From Juglans regia (taxonomy: Eukaryota; Streptophyta; Magnoliopsida; Fagales; Juglandaceae), in contig NC_049914.1 in NCBI RefSeq assembly GCF_001411555.2, forward strand, positions 10,120,273 through 10,184,272: 64,000 nucleotides of DNA. The letters are read 5' to 3'. Under the pieces are notes generated by a model. That model did not search any database. It was given only the letters and a program-made list of their open reading frames with translations, and was not told where the DNA came from. The first letter of the stretch is position 1; the number at the start of each line of letters is the position of its first letter. Made by a program: the position numbers and the translations under genes. Below are positions 21,868-31,734 of the stretch, in pieces.

Positions 21868-22565
21868 ATGATTCTACTTAGTTGGAACTGCTGAGGGCTT
21901 GGGAACCCTTGGACAGTTCGTGAGCTTCACCTTTTGGTAAAGGAGAAGGGCCCAAAAATCATTTTTCTCTCGAAAATTAAATGCAGAAGAGAAAGGGTGG
22001 AGAGAGTTCGAAACTGATTGGGTTTTGGAGGAAGTTTTGTGGTGGACTTTATAAGAAGAAGTGGAGGACTGGCTATGAAGTGGAAATCTAACATACATGT
22101 TGAATTATTCTCTTACTCTCAGAGTCATATTTCAGTGTCTATTAGACTTGATGATGGTGATCAGAAGGTGATGGTGATAGGATTCTATGGAAATCCAATG
22201 GTGGAAAAAAAAAAAAAAAAAAGGAAAGTTGGCAGCTGCTTAGAAGATTAAAACCTAAGGGACAAGTAGCATGGCTATGTTGTGGGGATTTTAATGAGCT
22301 GCTTACTAATGATGAGTAGTATGGTGGAGTTAATAGATCATTTTCTCAAATGGAAAAATTTAGAAAGGCTCTTGATGCATGTGAACTTAGTGACTTAGGA
22401 TATGAAGGGTCTAAATTTACTTGGAGCAACAAAAGGGAAGGGGCTGCTTTTATAAAAGAGAGGTTGGATTGTGCTTTTGGTAATTATCCTTGGCATGAGT
22501 GTTTTTGCAACACAGGGGTGCAAGTGCTTCCAGTTCTTCAATCTGACCATTCCCCTCTTTGAATA
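21868..22565 (+). pseudogene. LINE1 ORF2 endonuclease domain
   Basis: The ATG at 21868 opens MILLSWNC, the usual start of plant LINE apurinic-type endonuclease (exonuclease-endonuclease-phosphatase fold), with a stop immediately after WNC. Further on are SGGLAMKWKS, VMVIGFYGNP, CCGDFNELL (22280), FRKALDACELSDLGYEG, FTWSNKRE and the terminal LQSDHSPL with the catalytic SDH. An 18-base A run at 22206-22223 disrupts the middle. This enzyme nicks target DNA to prime reverse transcription. Confidence 0.75.
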
Positions 22566-22899
22566 TCATGTGAGAATGGTGAAGGAATGAACAGAAGAGT
22601 TGAGAAGGTTTTTCGTTATCAAGCCAGTTGCTCTAAACATCAAGACTGCAAGGACATAATACAAAGGGCTTGGGGGTCTAGCATGAGAAGGGAGAAATAT
22701 ATATGTACAACTTAAAGGAAACTCTGTTGAGGTGCAGATCCAAGTTAAAAGTCTGGTCTAAGACTAGGGGAGAATAAGAGACTACTGATTGCTAAGAGAG
22801 ACATTATTCAAGAACTTCAGACACTAAACAATGGTGAATTCAATGGTACAATTAAAGAACTGTAGGAAGAAGTGAATGTCTTAATGGAGGAAGAGGAAA

Positions 22900-24540
22900 C
22901 AAAATGGAGACAAAAATCTAAGCAGTTGTGGTTAAAAGAAGGGGATAAAAACTCTAAATTTTTTCATCATTGTGCTACACAAAAGAGGCAATCAAATGAG
23001 ATAAAGAAGATTGAGAATGACAGAGGCTAGAGTGCAAGAAATCAAGAGGACATCAACCAGCTATTCTAAGAATATTATCAAACTTTTTTTAAGTCATCCA
23101 ATCCTAGTGGCATTGATACAACTTTGTGTGACATTGAACCTTTGGCCACCTCTAAAATGAATAGGCAGCTTGAAAAGGAGTTGGCAGTGAAAGAGTTCTT
23201 GTCTTCTAGTAGAGGCTTGGGTGGTATTAATGAGACCTTCATAACATTGATCCCAAAGGAGAAAAAACCTCAATTGGTTTATGAATATAGGCCTATAAGC
23301 CTGTGCAATGTCCTCTATAAAATTATATCCAAAGTCTTGGCTAACAGGCTAAAACAGTTTGTCTCTTCTGATTTCCCCTTCATAGAGTGCTTTTGTCCTA
23401 GGTCGCTTAATCTCAGACAATATCATCATAGCTTATGAAGGCATTCACTCCATGCAACATAGAGTGAGGAGTAAAAAGGAAGGGTATATGACACTAAAAT
23501 TTGATATGAGCAAGGCATACGATAGAATAGAGTGAGAGTTTTTTACTGTTGTTTTAAAGAAAATGGGGTTTGGAGAGAAATGGATTGACCTGATCATGAA
23601 GTGTGTACAAACAATGAGCTACTCCTTGTTGATTAACCGTGTTCCTCAAGAAATTTTTATCCTCTAAGAGGGTTAAGACAAGGGGATCCTCTATCCCCTT
23701 ATCTATTCATACTTTTTTCAGAGGTGCTTGACAAGTTGCTAGATAAAGCTGAGGAGAAGAGACTCATTTATGGGTTTCCTTTTGCTCAAGGCACTTTATT
23801 AGTTAACCATGTTTTTTTTTTTTTTTTGTAGATGATAGTTTGCTGTTTTACAAAGCTAATGCACTGGAGCGGAGCAGATTGTATGAACATGCATCTAGGC
23901 AAAGGCTAAATTTGGATAAAACTGTTATTTATTTTAGCAAGAACACAAGACAAGTAGCTAAAGATGCAATTCTATCAGGAGTAACATTGAGGGAGGCTAA
24001 ATCTTATGAGAAATACCTAGGCCTTCCTTCCTATGTGGGCAGACAAAAATTGGCAACTTTCAGACCTATCTTGGATTCCATTAGAAATAGAATGTGCAAT
24101 TGGAAGGTTAATTTTCTATCTTAAGCAGGAAAGGATGTGATGTTAAAGTCCATAGTACAAGCAATTCCCACTTTTTGTATGAATATTTTTAAACTTTCTA
24201 AGGCAGTTTTATCTACTATTAATAAGTTCATGAAAAAGTTTTGGTGGGAGAGTAGAGATTAGAGGATTAAAACTTAGTGGATTTCTTGGAAGCAAATGGG
24301 AAAGCCGAAAGGGGAAGGAGGTTTGGGTTATAGAGATTTTGAGGAGTTTAATCTAGCTCTACTTGCAAAACAAGGCTAGAGAGTTATTCAACAACCATCA
24401 TCCTTAACAGCTCGAGTTCTTAAAGCTAAATATTTTTATAGAACAAACTTTCTAAATGCAAAGGTTGGAAGTAATGCTTCCTTTTTGTGGAGTTTTATGG
24501 AAGCAAGGGCAGTTTTGAAGGAGGGTCTAATTTGGAGAAT
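22900..24540 (+). pseudogene. LINE1 ORF2 reverse transcriptase domain
   Basis: RVT_1 motifs in order: LKEGDKNSKFFHHCAT (22935), INETFITLIPKEKKP, YRPISLCNVLYKIISKVLAN (23283), [15 protein letters not shown], [13 protein letters not shown] (23495-23535) with a stop after it, and the catalytic FVDD box at 23825-23836. Downstream LRGAKSYEKYLGLPSYVGRQ-type sequence matches the RT thumb region. A run of 17 T immediately precedes the catalytic box. Stops and frameshifts occur throughout. Confidence 0.8.
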
Positions 24541-25851
24541 TGACAATAATGAATAAGTGAACATATGGACAGACAAGTGGCTCCCTCAACCCTCCACTTA
24601 CAAGGTACAATCTCCTCAACATGAGGTCCATGCTAGTAGGAAAGTGGCTGATATAATTGACAAGCAAACAGGAACATGGGACATGGCTATTCTGAGAGAG
24701 GCTTTTGTTGAAGAGGAAGTGAACTTGATCAGTAGGATCCCAATCAGTGTGAGTAATGTCCAAGACAAACTAATATGGAGGTGCACAACTAAAGGAAAGT
24801 TCACTGTCAAAAGTGCTTGCTATTTAGCATGGGAGATGTTAGCAAATCAACAGGGTTAGTCATCTCAAAGTGTGCAGAAGAGTGCTTTCTGGAAAGACTT
24901 AAGGAAGTTGATGATTCCTAAGTCTACACGCATGTTAATATGGAGAGCTTGTCATGAATCTCTACCTACAAACCAAAATTTAGCTATAAAAAAAGAATCA
25001 TTGAGTCTCCTATGTGTCCAATATGTAAGTGTGAACTAGAATCAGTGACACATGCTCTCTGGTCATGTATCTCTACTCAAGATGTGTGGGGAGTAAGTTT
25101 AAAGAGTCTGCAGAAAATAAAGGTTGTGGAGATCCCTTTCAAGGAACTAGTTATGGACTTAATTTCAGTACTGTGTGCTTCTGATATCGCTGTTTTTTGC
25201 AAAAACTGTATACCAGTTGTGGAAAAGAAGAAATAGTTACGTCTTTGAGGGAAATTTCTAGGAACCAAACTCAATTGTACAATCTACTACACTCAAAGTG
25301 TCTGACTTCCAAGCTGCAAACCAGAAAACAATGGGAGATGGGGTGACAACAAATCAAATTCTTCCTCAGTGGACTGCTCCTCCTTCACAGGTGTACAAGG
25401 CCAATTGGGATGCTTCAGTGGATCGAGTAAACTGTAGAATTGGAATTGGGGTCATCTTTCGAGATTGGTTTGGTAATGTAGTTGCTACTCTCAGGTATCA
25501 AAGGAAACTCTTCCCAGATCCAACCATGGCAGAGGCAATAGGACACTCAAAGCAGTTACTTTATATCAACAGTTACAATTGTCCAGAATCATGCTTGAAG
25601 GAGATGCCAAGACAGTAGTCGATGATATCAACAGTGACTCTGGCAAGTGGACTTCAGTAGGGATGATCATTCAGGATATTCGTAATGAACTTGGTATGAT
25701 GCATCAGTGGTCGGTTAAGCATATATCTAGGAATTGTAATAATACAACTCATTTATTAGTTAAGGATGCACTTAAACTCTTTGAGGAAAACATTGTATTG
25801 GAGGGTATTCTTCCTTGTATCCAAGCTTTGTTTGCTTTTAAGAGAATATGA
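24541..25851 (+). pseudogene. LINE1 ORF2 zf-RVT and RNase H domains
   Basis: The zf-RVT segment includes KFTVKSACYLAWEML (24795) and the cysteine motif MCPICKCELESVTHALWSC (25012-25068). The RNase H-like domain (RVT_3) follows: YKANWDASVDRVNCRIGIGV (25390), FRDWFGNVVATL, MLEGDAKTVVDDIN (25591) and VKHISRNCNNTTHLLVKDA (25715). Order and content match plant L1 LINEs that acquired an RNase H. A frame change near 25580 splits the last domain. Confidence 0.8.
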
Positions 25852-25879
25852 ATTGAGATTCTTGTTTTCAAAAAAAAAA

Positions 25880-26302
25880 TTCCAGCTTTATTATTTTCCT
25901 GAGCAAAGGATAAATGCATGAAAGGGAGTAATCAAAGGAGGAAGGGAGCTGGGAGTGGGGTTTCGATGTCGTCCTAGCTGTTTAGCCTGTAGTAGTACTA
26001 CAGCTCATGAGTTTGCATGCATCGACGACATGCAAGTAGTCAAACAGCATGTTAGACACATGACCAAGTTGAAAAAAGTAGTCCTCCTTTTCTCCTTTGG
26101 AAAGAGAAACTATATATAGAGCTAGCGACAAACATTTAATTGGGTCATGCCGCCTCATTTGAAAGTCAATATATGTGTATATATAGGAGAATTAGGAAAT
26201 TAATTATATATATTTGGCAATAGCTGGCTTTAGAAAATCGTTTAAATGCCGCGTATTTCACGATTGTATATAGAATTATTCTTATAATTAATATGTTAGC
26301 TT
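25880..26302. other. Intergenic, no gene seen
   Basis: AT-rich sequence after the LINE tail with a short palindromic GTAGTAGTACTAC segment at 25991. No coding signal or repeat family recognised. Confidence 0.5.
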
Positions 26303-26535
26303 GTGTTTGGTTAATGTTGAACCAAACTCAACTCATTTCAAATTAATTATTGATGAAACTCATTACTTTTTCAACTTCTTATAAAAAAGATAGATTAATC
26401 TCAACATATTTTATACATTTCAACCTAAAAAATTAAACTAATCTCGACTTAAAAAATTTAAATTCATTTCAATAAAATCTATAAAATATTAATATTTACG
26501 ACTCAACTTAACTATTCTCAATGTCTAAACTTAGA
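26303..26535. mobile_element. Degenerate MITE related to 1174-1379
   Basis: The left end GTGTTTGGTTAATGTTGAAC and the right end, reverse-complemented (GTCTAAGTTTAGACATTGAG), carry the TTGGAT-type start and AACTCAACTCAT/GAGTTGAG subterminal motifs of the MITE at 1174. AT-rich interior with no coding content. More decayed than the first copy. Confidence 0.45.
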
Positions 26536-26683
26536 CTAAATCGTTAATAAAGTTCCGAGGGAGTCGTTGAATCATGCAATAAGTGCTTAAAGCTAGCTAC
26601 GAATATATACACACATATATATATATATATAAAACTTATGACCAAAGACAAACGAATTAAACCGCGTGATATTTAGGTAGGAG

Positions 26684-27348
26684 TAGGGGTGATAAACGGT
26701 CCAGTCAGACCGAACGGACCGACCGTTTCGGTCCGGACCGGACCGGACTGAGATTTAGACCGGTCCGGTCCGGTCCATATTTTAGAGGACCAAAAACATT
26801 CGGTCCGGTCCACGGTTTTTTCGGACCGGACCGGACCGGACCGAATGAAAATAAAAAAATATATATTTTATATATATATTTTATATATAATAATTGTACA
26901 ATTAACAATATAAATTTTTAAATATATGATTAATACTTGTTAATATTCTATAAATTAACAATATTTTATATATATCTTCATCTAACCTATCACTATTAAC
27001 AATATAAAATTTTAAATATGCTATTACACTTGTTAATATTCTATGAATTAATAAATATATAATATCAATTAGTTAATTATATAGTAATTATATAAATTAA
27101 TGATATAATTTTCATCTAATTTATTATCATTGACCATATAAAATATTTTTTTATTGAGTTTGTTACATAATCCACATTAATAAGTCACTTAATTTAATTT
27201 AGTATTTTAAATAAATTTTTTATTAATTATTTAAAAAATTTTTTTTAAAAAAAAAAAAAAAGAGGGCGGAATCGGTCCGGTCCAGTCTGAAAAAATGATA
27301 GATCGAAAATTTTCGATCTATCGCCAGACCGGACCGTTTGCAGACCTA
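26684..27348. mobile_element. hAT-type MITE with GGTCCGG-rich ends
   Basis: 665 bp, flanked by a perfect 8-bp duplication GGTAGGAG (26676-26683 and 27349-27356). The ends are TAGGGGTGATAAACGGTCC and, reverse-complemented, TAGGTCTGCAAACGGTCCGG, giving a TIR of about 27 bp. CGGTCCGGTCCGG arrays sit just inside both ends and a near-pure AT core fills the rest. The 8-bp duplication and TAGGGGTG ends indicate a non-autonomous hAT element. Confidence 0.88.
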
Positions 27349-27356
27349 GGTAGGAG

Positions 27357-27848
27357 GCAGCTAGGGAGCTGGGCGACAGACGACAGACAGTTGACAAGTA
27401 CTTGCTGAAAAATACAGCTTCCAAGTTGCAGTTTCTTATATGTAAAAGAAGAAGAAATAATCCATATATATATATATAATATTTGCTGAAAAATAATATG
27501 ACAGCCACTATATTCTTGATTTCAGATCCGAGTAACATTAAAAGGCCAGGTGGTGGGGGGGTCCGGCAGGCAAATATCTCAGCCTTTTTAACCAAAAATA
27601 GAAAGTTTTTATTTCAATCAAAATCCAACTAGCCAGTAATTAAAATATCTCAGCCTGAGAAATGAGCAAAATAGAAAATGGTACGTACGTAACTGCAAAA
27701 TCAAACAAATTAAGGAGTAATTATATCTCAAACTATTGGTACGTACGTAGCAGTACTACATATAGGATTTGGGCAATAACTTCTTATTATTATGGTGCTC
27801 AGAAAGATAATGATTAATGTTTTTAGGCTGCGCACATGCATGCTTAAT
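27357..27848. other. Intergenic, downstream of KCS
   Basis: AT-rich with short TA runs. Likely holds the KCS 3' UTR and polyadenylation region, although no strong AATAAA signal was identified on the minus strand. No other gene seen. Confidence 0.5.
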
Positions 27849-29243
27849 TTATATAAATTCAGGGACTTGGAAGGTGCTTGGGTCCTCCTGGTTGATCCAA
27901 CCATACTTCTCCATAAAAGGGTTGTCCGTAGACTTTACTGGATACCTATCAATGCAGTCCTTCCACACATTTCCATCGCCCAAATCCCTCATTACCTCCC
28001 ACAGACTGCTATTGCATTTGAAGCCTGCACCAAAGCTTACCATGAATACTTTATCACCCTTTTTGAGCCTTTTCTTGGCCTCCATGTACCCCAACACATA
28101 CCAAATGCTGCTCGCCGATGTGTTCCCAAACCGATGCAGTGTCATCCTGGCAGGCTCTACATCATACTCGCTAAGATTAAGACTCATCCCGATGCCATCT
28201 ATGACAGCCTTCCCACCCGTGTGCACGCAAAAATGGTCGACACCAGTCTTAAAGTTCACCTCCGTTTTTGGTCCCCCAGTAGTCTTGTTGGAGGAACTTC
28301 GATTCATTTTCCGGGCAAGGGTCACAACCATAAATCTAACCAGTTCCCGCACTGGCAAGATCTTGGGTGATATCTGTCTCAGGTTATCGGCAAGAGCACG
28401 TGTAGCAGCTTTTGGGAGAGTCTTGCCAAGGTATATTCCCAGCCTACCTTGTTCATCTTCCTTTTGCATGCAACAACCGTAAGACTCATCTCTAGCCCCA
28501 TGGTGTGTCCTAACTAGGCACTTTAATCTGAACATGGCTCTGTTTTTCATTGCCCTTTTGTTAGTCAAAAGGATTGCAGACCCACCAGAACGGAACAAAC
28601 AGTTTGTAAGAATCATTGATCTATCATTACCTGAATACCAGTTCGGACTCAAAGATTCAGAAGTCACAACAAGTGCAAACAAATTCTTGTAGGACTTGAA
28701 GAGGTTTTTGACTATGTCAACTGAAATAAGGCTGGCACTGCAACCCATTGCAGTGAGATTAAACACCTTGATGTCATCCCTCATTTTGTAGCGGTTGATA
28801 ATCCTAGCACTTAAAGAGGGAACCGCGGAGAGCATGGCCACGTTAACGACAAGTACATCGATTTCCGAGGGAGAAACGCCTGATCTGGACAAGAGATTTG
28901 CAATGCAGTCCTCGAAAAACTCCTCCATTTCCGAGATCCCATCCAACAGTGTGGGATTGTCTTCCCTGCCAGAGAACATGATCCTTGGTGCGTAGGTTTG
29001 CTCGCCAAGGCCGGCGCTCACAATGGCTCTTAGGAGGAACTTGTACTCAAGGAGGCCAAGATTCTTTGTCCTCTTGATGACCTCCCCACAGAACTTCGTG
29101 CTTAGCATTCTGTCGTCAGTAGGCTTATAGCATTGGTAGTCCAATATGTAACATTCTTGATCTCGTTTTGCACCAACCCACTTCCAGACCATTAACAGGA
29201 AGTACAAGGTGGCAAGAGCATAAAGTAAAACGAGAAGTTCCAT
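27849..29243 (-). CDS. 3-ketoacyl-CoA synthase, KCS12-like
   Basis: Intact, intronless, 464 codons. KCS condenses malonyl-CoA with a long-chain acyl-CoA in the ER fatty-acid elongase complex, making very-long-chain precursors of cuticular wax, suberin or sphingolipids. Residues 1-21 are a single hydrophobic segment, a short ER anchor. The FAE1/KCS condensing domain follows with Cys168 in LTAMGCSAS, His341 in FCVHTGGKAVID and Asn374 in RFGNTSASS. The His-Asn spacing of 33 equals that of characterised KCS enzymes. CYILDYQCYKPTDDR and RSMILTNCLFRSGG are diagnostic. Overall resemblance is to the Arabidopsis KCS12 type (about 476 aa). The ATG at 29243 gives the expected N-terminus. It is the only apparently functional host gene in the window. 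The wax versus suberin role is not decided by sequence. Confidence 0.95.
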   Translation of the reverse strand: MELLVLLYALATLYFLLMVWKWVGAKRDQECYILDYQCYKPTDDRMLSTKFCGEVIKRTKNLGLLEYKFLLRAIVSAGLGEQTYAPRIMFSGREDNPTLLDGISEMEEFFEDCIANLLSRSGVSPSEIDVLVVNVAMLSAVPSLSARIINRYKMRDDIKVFNLTAMGCSASLISVDIVKNLFKSYKNLFALVVTSESLSPNWYSGNDRSMILTNCLFRSGGSAILLTNKRAMKNRAMFRLKCLVRTHHGARDESYGCCMQKEDEQGRLGIYLGKTLPKAATRALADNLRQISPKILPVRELVRFMVVTLARKMNRSSSNKTTGGPKTEVNFKTGVDHFCVHTGGKAVIDGIGMSLNLSEYDVEPARMTLHRFGNTSASSIWYVLGYMEAKKRLKKGDKVFMVSFGAGFKCNSSLWEVMRDLGDGNVWKDCIDRYPVKSTDNPFMEKYGWINQEDPSTFQVPEFI

Positions 29244-29299
29244 CAGAGAGAGAAAGAGAGAGGTCCGACGTATTAGATGTGGGAACCCAAATGGAAGTC

Positions 29300-29307
29300 G
29301 TATATAG
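29300..29307 (-). promoter_or_regulatory. Candidate TATA box for KCS
   Basis: TATATA within CCTATATACGAC on the minus strand lies about 57-64 bases upstream of the KCS ATG, a plausible core promoter giving a short 5' leader. A CT-rich stretch (TCTCTCTTTCTCTCTCTGATG) sits between it and the ATG. Confidence 0.45.
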
Positions 29308-30272
29308 GAGCGGAGTGGGAGCGATCAGCGTGTAGGAGTTGGAGGCCTTACGAAAAATGCTTTAATTACGAGTCCTTTTCAACGCTCAACTCCCCAACGA
29401 ACTGATTTGTATGGCTACTTAACTACCGTGAACACTGTTAATGGTTCAAAATTATCAACCACCAGACAGTGCAACTTGCATCTACTAATTAATTAATTAA
29501 GAATAATTCTAAACTCACCGAGTTTGGGTTCCGAAGATGGTTGCCGATGAAATTTTTTTAAAAATTATTTTCTCTTAGTGATTAAGAAAATAGTTTTTAA
29601 ATAATGTTGTGATTTTTTTAAAATATAAGGATAGGAAAAAAACAAATAAAAATAAATAATTTGTTTTTTTTAATAACTTGTGGCCGTAGCCATCCTCTTG
29701 CTACACCCTGTAGCACGGCTCATTCTTGATCTTTTTGTCAACCTAAAGAACCCGCGCGCCCAACTACTTACGTACGTCCACCACAATATATACACAACAA
29801 TTTTTTTTTTTTTTACATCAATCGATCAGCTTTATACGTACTTTTAAGACAATCAACTAAGAGTACTCTATATATGTGTGTGCGTTTGTGTGATCTCTTC
29901 CATCATAATTGAACGTACTTGATATGATATATATTAACCGTTTTTTTTATATACAGTTATTAGATATAATTGACGTACAGTCGTCCATATCACGTCAAAG
30001 TTAAAATAAATTGTTTACTCTTTCTCTAATTGCATATGTTCTCTCTCATTAGCTCTTTCATCAGCGCTCTTATCAGCGCTCTCTCTCTCATCAACTCTTT
30101 CTACCTCTCGTTCCTCGGGTTCTCTCTCTCTCATTAGCTCGATATCTCTCTCATTAGCTCTCTGCTCGGTTTTTCTCTCTTATCAGTTCGGTCTTTCTCT
30201 CTCATCAACTTCATTAGCTCAGCCTCTCTCTCTCCTCAGCTCTCTCTCATCAACCCGATCTCTCTCTCATCA
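29308..30272. other. KCS upstream region; intergenic
   Basis: Contains the KCS distal promoter and AT-rich DNA with a T12 run at 29801. From about 30020 to 30272 it becomes a CT-rich imperfect repeat (CTCTCTCATTAGCTC and CTCTCTCATCAAC units), ending at the Tork insertion site. No coding sequence recognised. Confidence 0.5.
30020..30272. repeat. CT-rich imperfect tandem repeat
   Basis: Repeated CTCTCTCATYARCTC-like units, about 15-25 bases each, forming a polypyrimidine tract on the plus strand. Confidence 0.7.
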
Positions 30273-30277
30273 AGTAT

Positions 30278-30897
30278 TGTTAAGAGGTGGCTTGAATTCA
30301 GTTGAAATAGTACTATGTCGTATGTTTGCTCAAGCGGAGGTTCATTCAGCTCGAGCGAAATCAGACAGAGAGTTTCGCTTGACACTCGCTTGACATTCAG
30401 CTCGAGCGAAATCAGACAGAGAGCTTCGCTTGACATTTAACCCGAGCGATATGCAAGTCAGAGAGCTTCGCTCGACATCGGTCTTTTGTTAGCTTGAGCG
30501 AAATGTTAAAACCTTACGCTCGCTCGACACTCGCTCGAGAGTTCACTCGAGCCAATGTTCACAGAAGTGAATTCTCACTGTTTCTATAAATATCAAACGG
30601 CGCCCATTTATTTCTAGACTTCAGAAATCACTTTTTTTGTGTTTTGTGATTTTCTTGAGAGAAGTTAGAGAGCTAGAGAGATAACTTCTTTGAGAAAGAA
30701 GTTTTGTATTATTCTTCTGTACTCCATCTTTGTTGATAGTGAAATCTCTGATACCGACCCCACCAGTGGACGTAGGCTCACTTTGAGTTGAACCACTTAA
30801 ATCTTGGTGTTGTTTATGTGTGATTGTCATTATTTTCTTTTGCTTATTTCCGCTACTATACTTCGAGTTAGTCTTAGATATACAGTTATTCCAAACA
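30278..30897 (+). repeat. Tork-like 5' LTR
   Basis: 620 bp from TGTTAAGAGG to CCAAACA. U3 holds GCTCGAGC palindromes inside about 40-bp tandem units. A TATAAATA box lies at 30585-30592. It has one more tandem unit than the 3' LTR and more TG/CA in place of CG. Confidence 0.9.
30585..30592 (+). promoter_or_regulatory. TATA box in Tork-like 5' LTR
   Basis: TATAAATA in the context TTTCTATAAATATC. The 3' LTR equivalent reads TATAACTA, so the promoter box is altered there. Confidence 0.5.
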
Positions 30898-30900
30898 AAC

Positions 30901-30911
30901 TGGTATCAGAG
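30901..30911 (+). other. Primer-binding site of the Tork-like element
   Basis: TGGTATCAGAG, complementary to the 3' end of initiator tRNA-Met, three bases after the 5' LTR. Confidence 0.85.
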
Positions 30912-30935
30912 ATTGGCTCAGTGTGATCTGGTGGG

Positions 30936-31730
30936 ATGGCTATGGCTAAGTTTGAAGTTGAGAAATTTGACGGTCAGAACAGTTTCAGTTTATGGCGCAT
31001 CAAGATGAAGGCTTTACTGCGACAACAGAGCTTGTCAAAAGTATTAGAAGAGAAGGTGTCTGATGATTCTCCGGCTCCTTCAAAAGAAGAAGAAGAAGAG
31101 GTACATAGTACTATTCTTTTGTCACTATCTGATGGAGTTTTAAGGGAGGTTGCTGACGAGGAGACTGCAACTGGTCTTTAGTCTGCACTTGAGAATCTGT
31201 ACATGAAGAAATCTCTCACCAACCGTTTGTATTTGAAACAACGGTTATACACTCTCAAAATTAAGGAAGGTACTCTTATTTCTAAATACCTAGATGAATT
31301 TAATAAAATCATTATGAATCTGAGGAACATTGATATTAAGCTTGAAGAAGAGGATCAAGCGTTAATTATTTTGTGTTCATTACCCATATCTTTTGAGAAC
31401 TTTGTGAATTTCATGTTGTATGGTAGAAATACAATTTCCTTGGTAGATGTAAAATCTGCTTTGAATTCTAAGGAATTGAGGAATAAATTGAGTGTGAAGG
31501 GCACTAATGAACAAGCAAGTGACTTGTTTGTTAAGGGGTCCTCAAACAGGGGTAGATCCACTGACAGGGGTTCAGAGAAGTATAAGGGTAAATCCAGGGG
31601 CAGTTCACAGTCAAAGTTCAGTAAGAAAAATGTCAAATGTCATTACTGCCATAAGTTTGGTTACTACAAAAATGAGTGTCCAAAATTGAAAAACAAAGAG
31701 GATGGCACTAGTTCCTCTAATTGTTGCTGA
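30936..31730 (+). pseudogene. Tork-like gag
   Basis: Frame 30936-31181 opens MAMAKFEVEKFDGQNSFSLW, the N-terminal gag motif of Tnt1-like elements. A TAG stop at 31179-31181 follows ETATGL. Reading continues at 31182 in the same frame with SALENLYMKKSLTNRLYLKQ, LISKYLDEFNKIIMNL and LPISFENFVNFML (UBN2-type gag), a Ser/Arg/Lys-rich basic segment, and the zinc knuckle CHYCHKFGYYKNEC (31640-31682), where Tyr replaces the canonical His. It ends at 31730. Gag packages the element's RNA. Confidence 0.85.
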
Positions 31731-31734
31731 TGAA

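Larger units (their letters stand above)
20367..25879 (+). mobile_element. L1-type LINE (LINE1), decayed
   Basis: A non-LTR retrotransposon in canonical order: ORF1 with DUF4283 and a zinc knuckle, ORF2 with an endonuclease, reverse transcriptase, zf-RVT and C-terminal RNase H, ending in an A-rich tail (25870-25879). The flanks ATTCTAGATTTTA (20354-20366) and ATTCCAGCTTTAT (25879-25891) are similar and may be a decayed target-site duplication. ORF2 is crossed by many stops. Confidence 0.88.

Noticed and set aside
27817..28482. Plus-strand frames overlapping the KCS gene
   Set aside because: They are antisense shadows of the intact KCS coding sequence.
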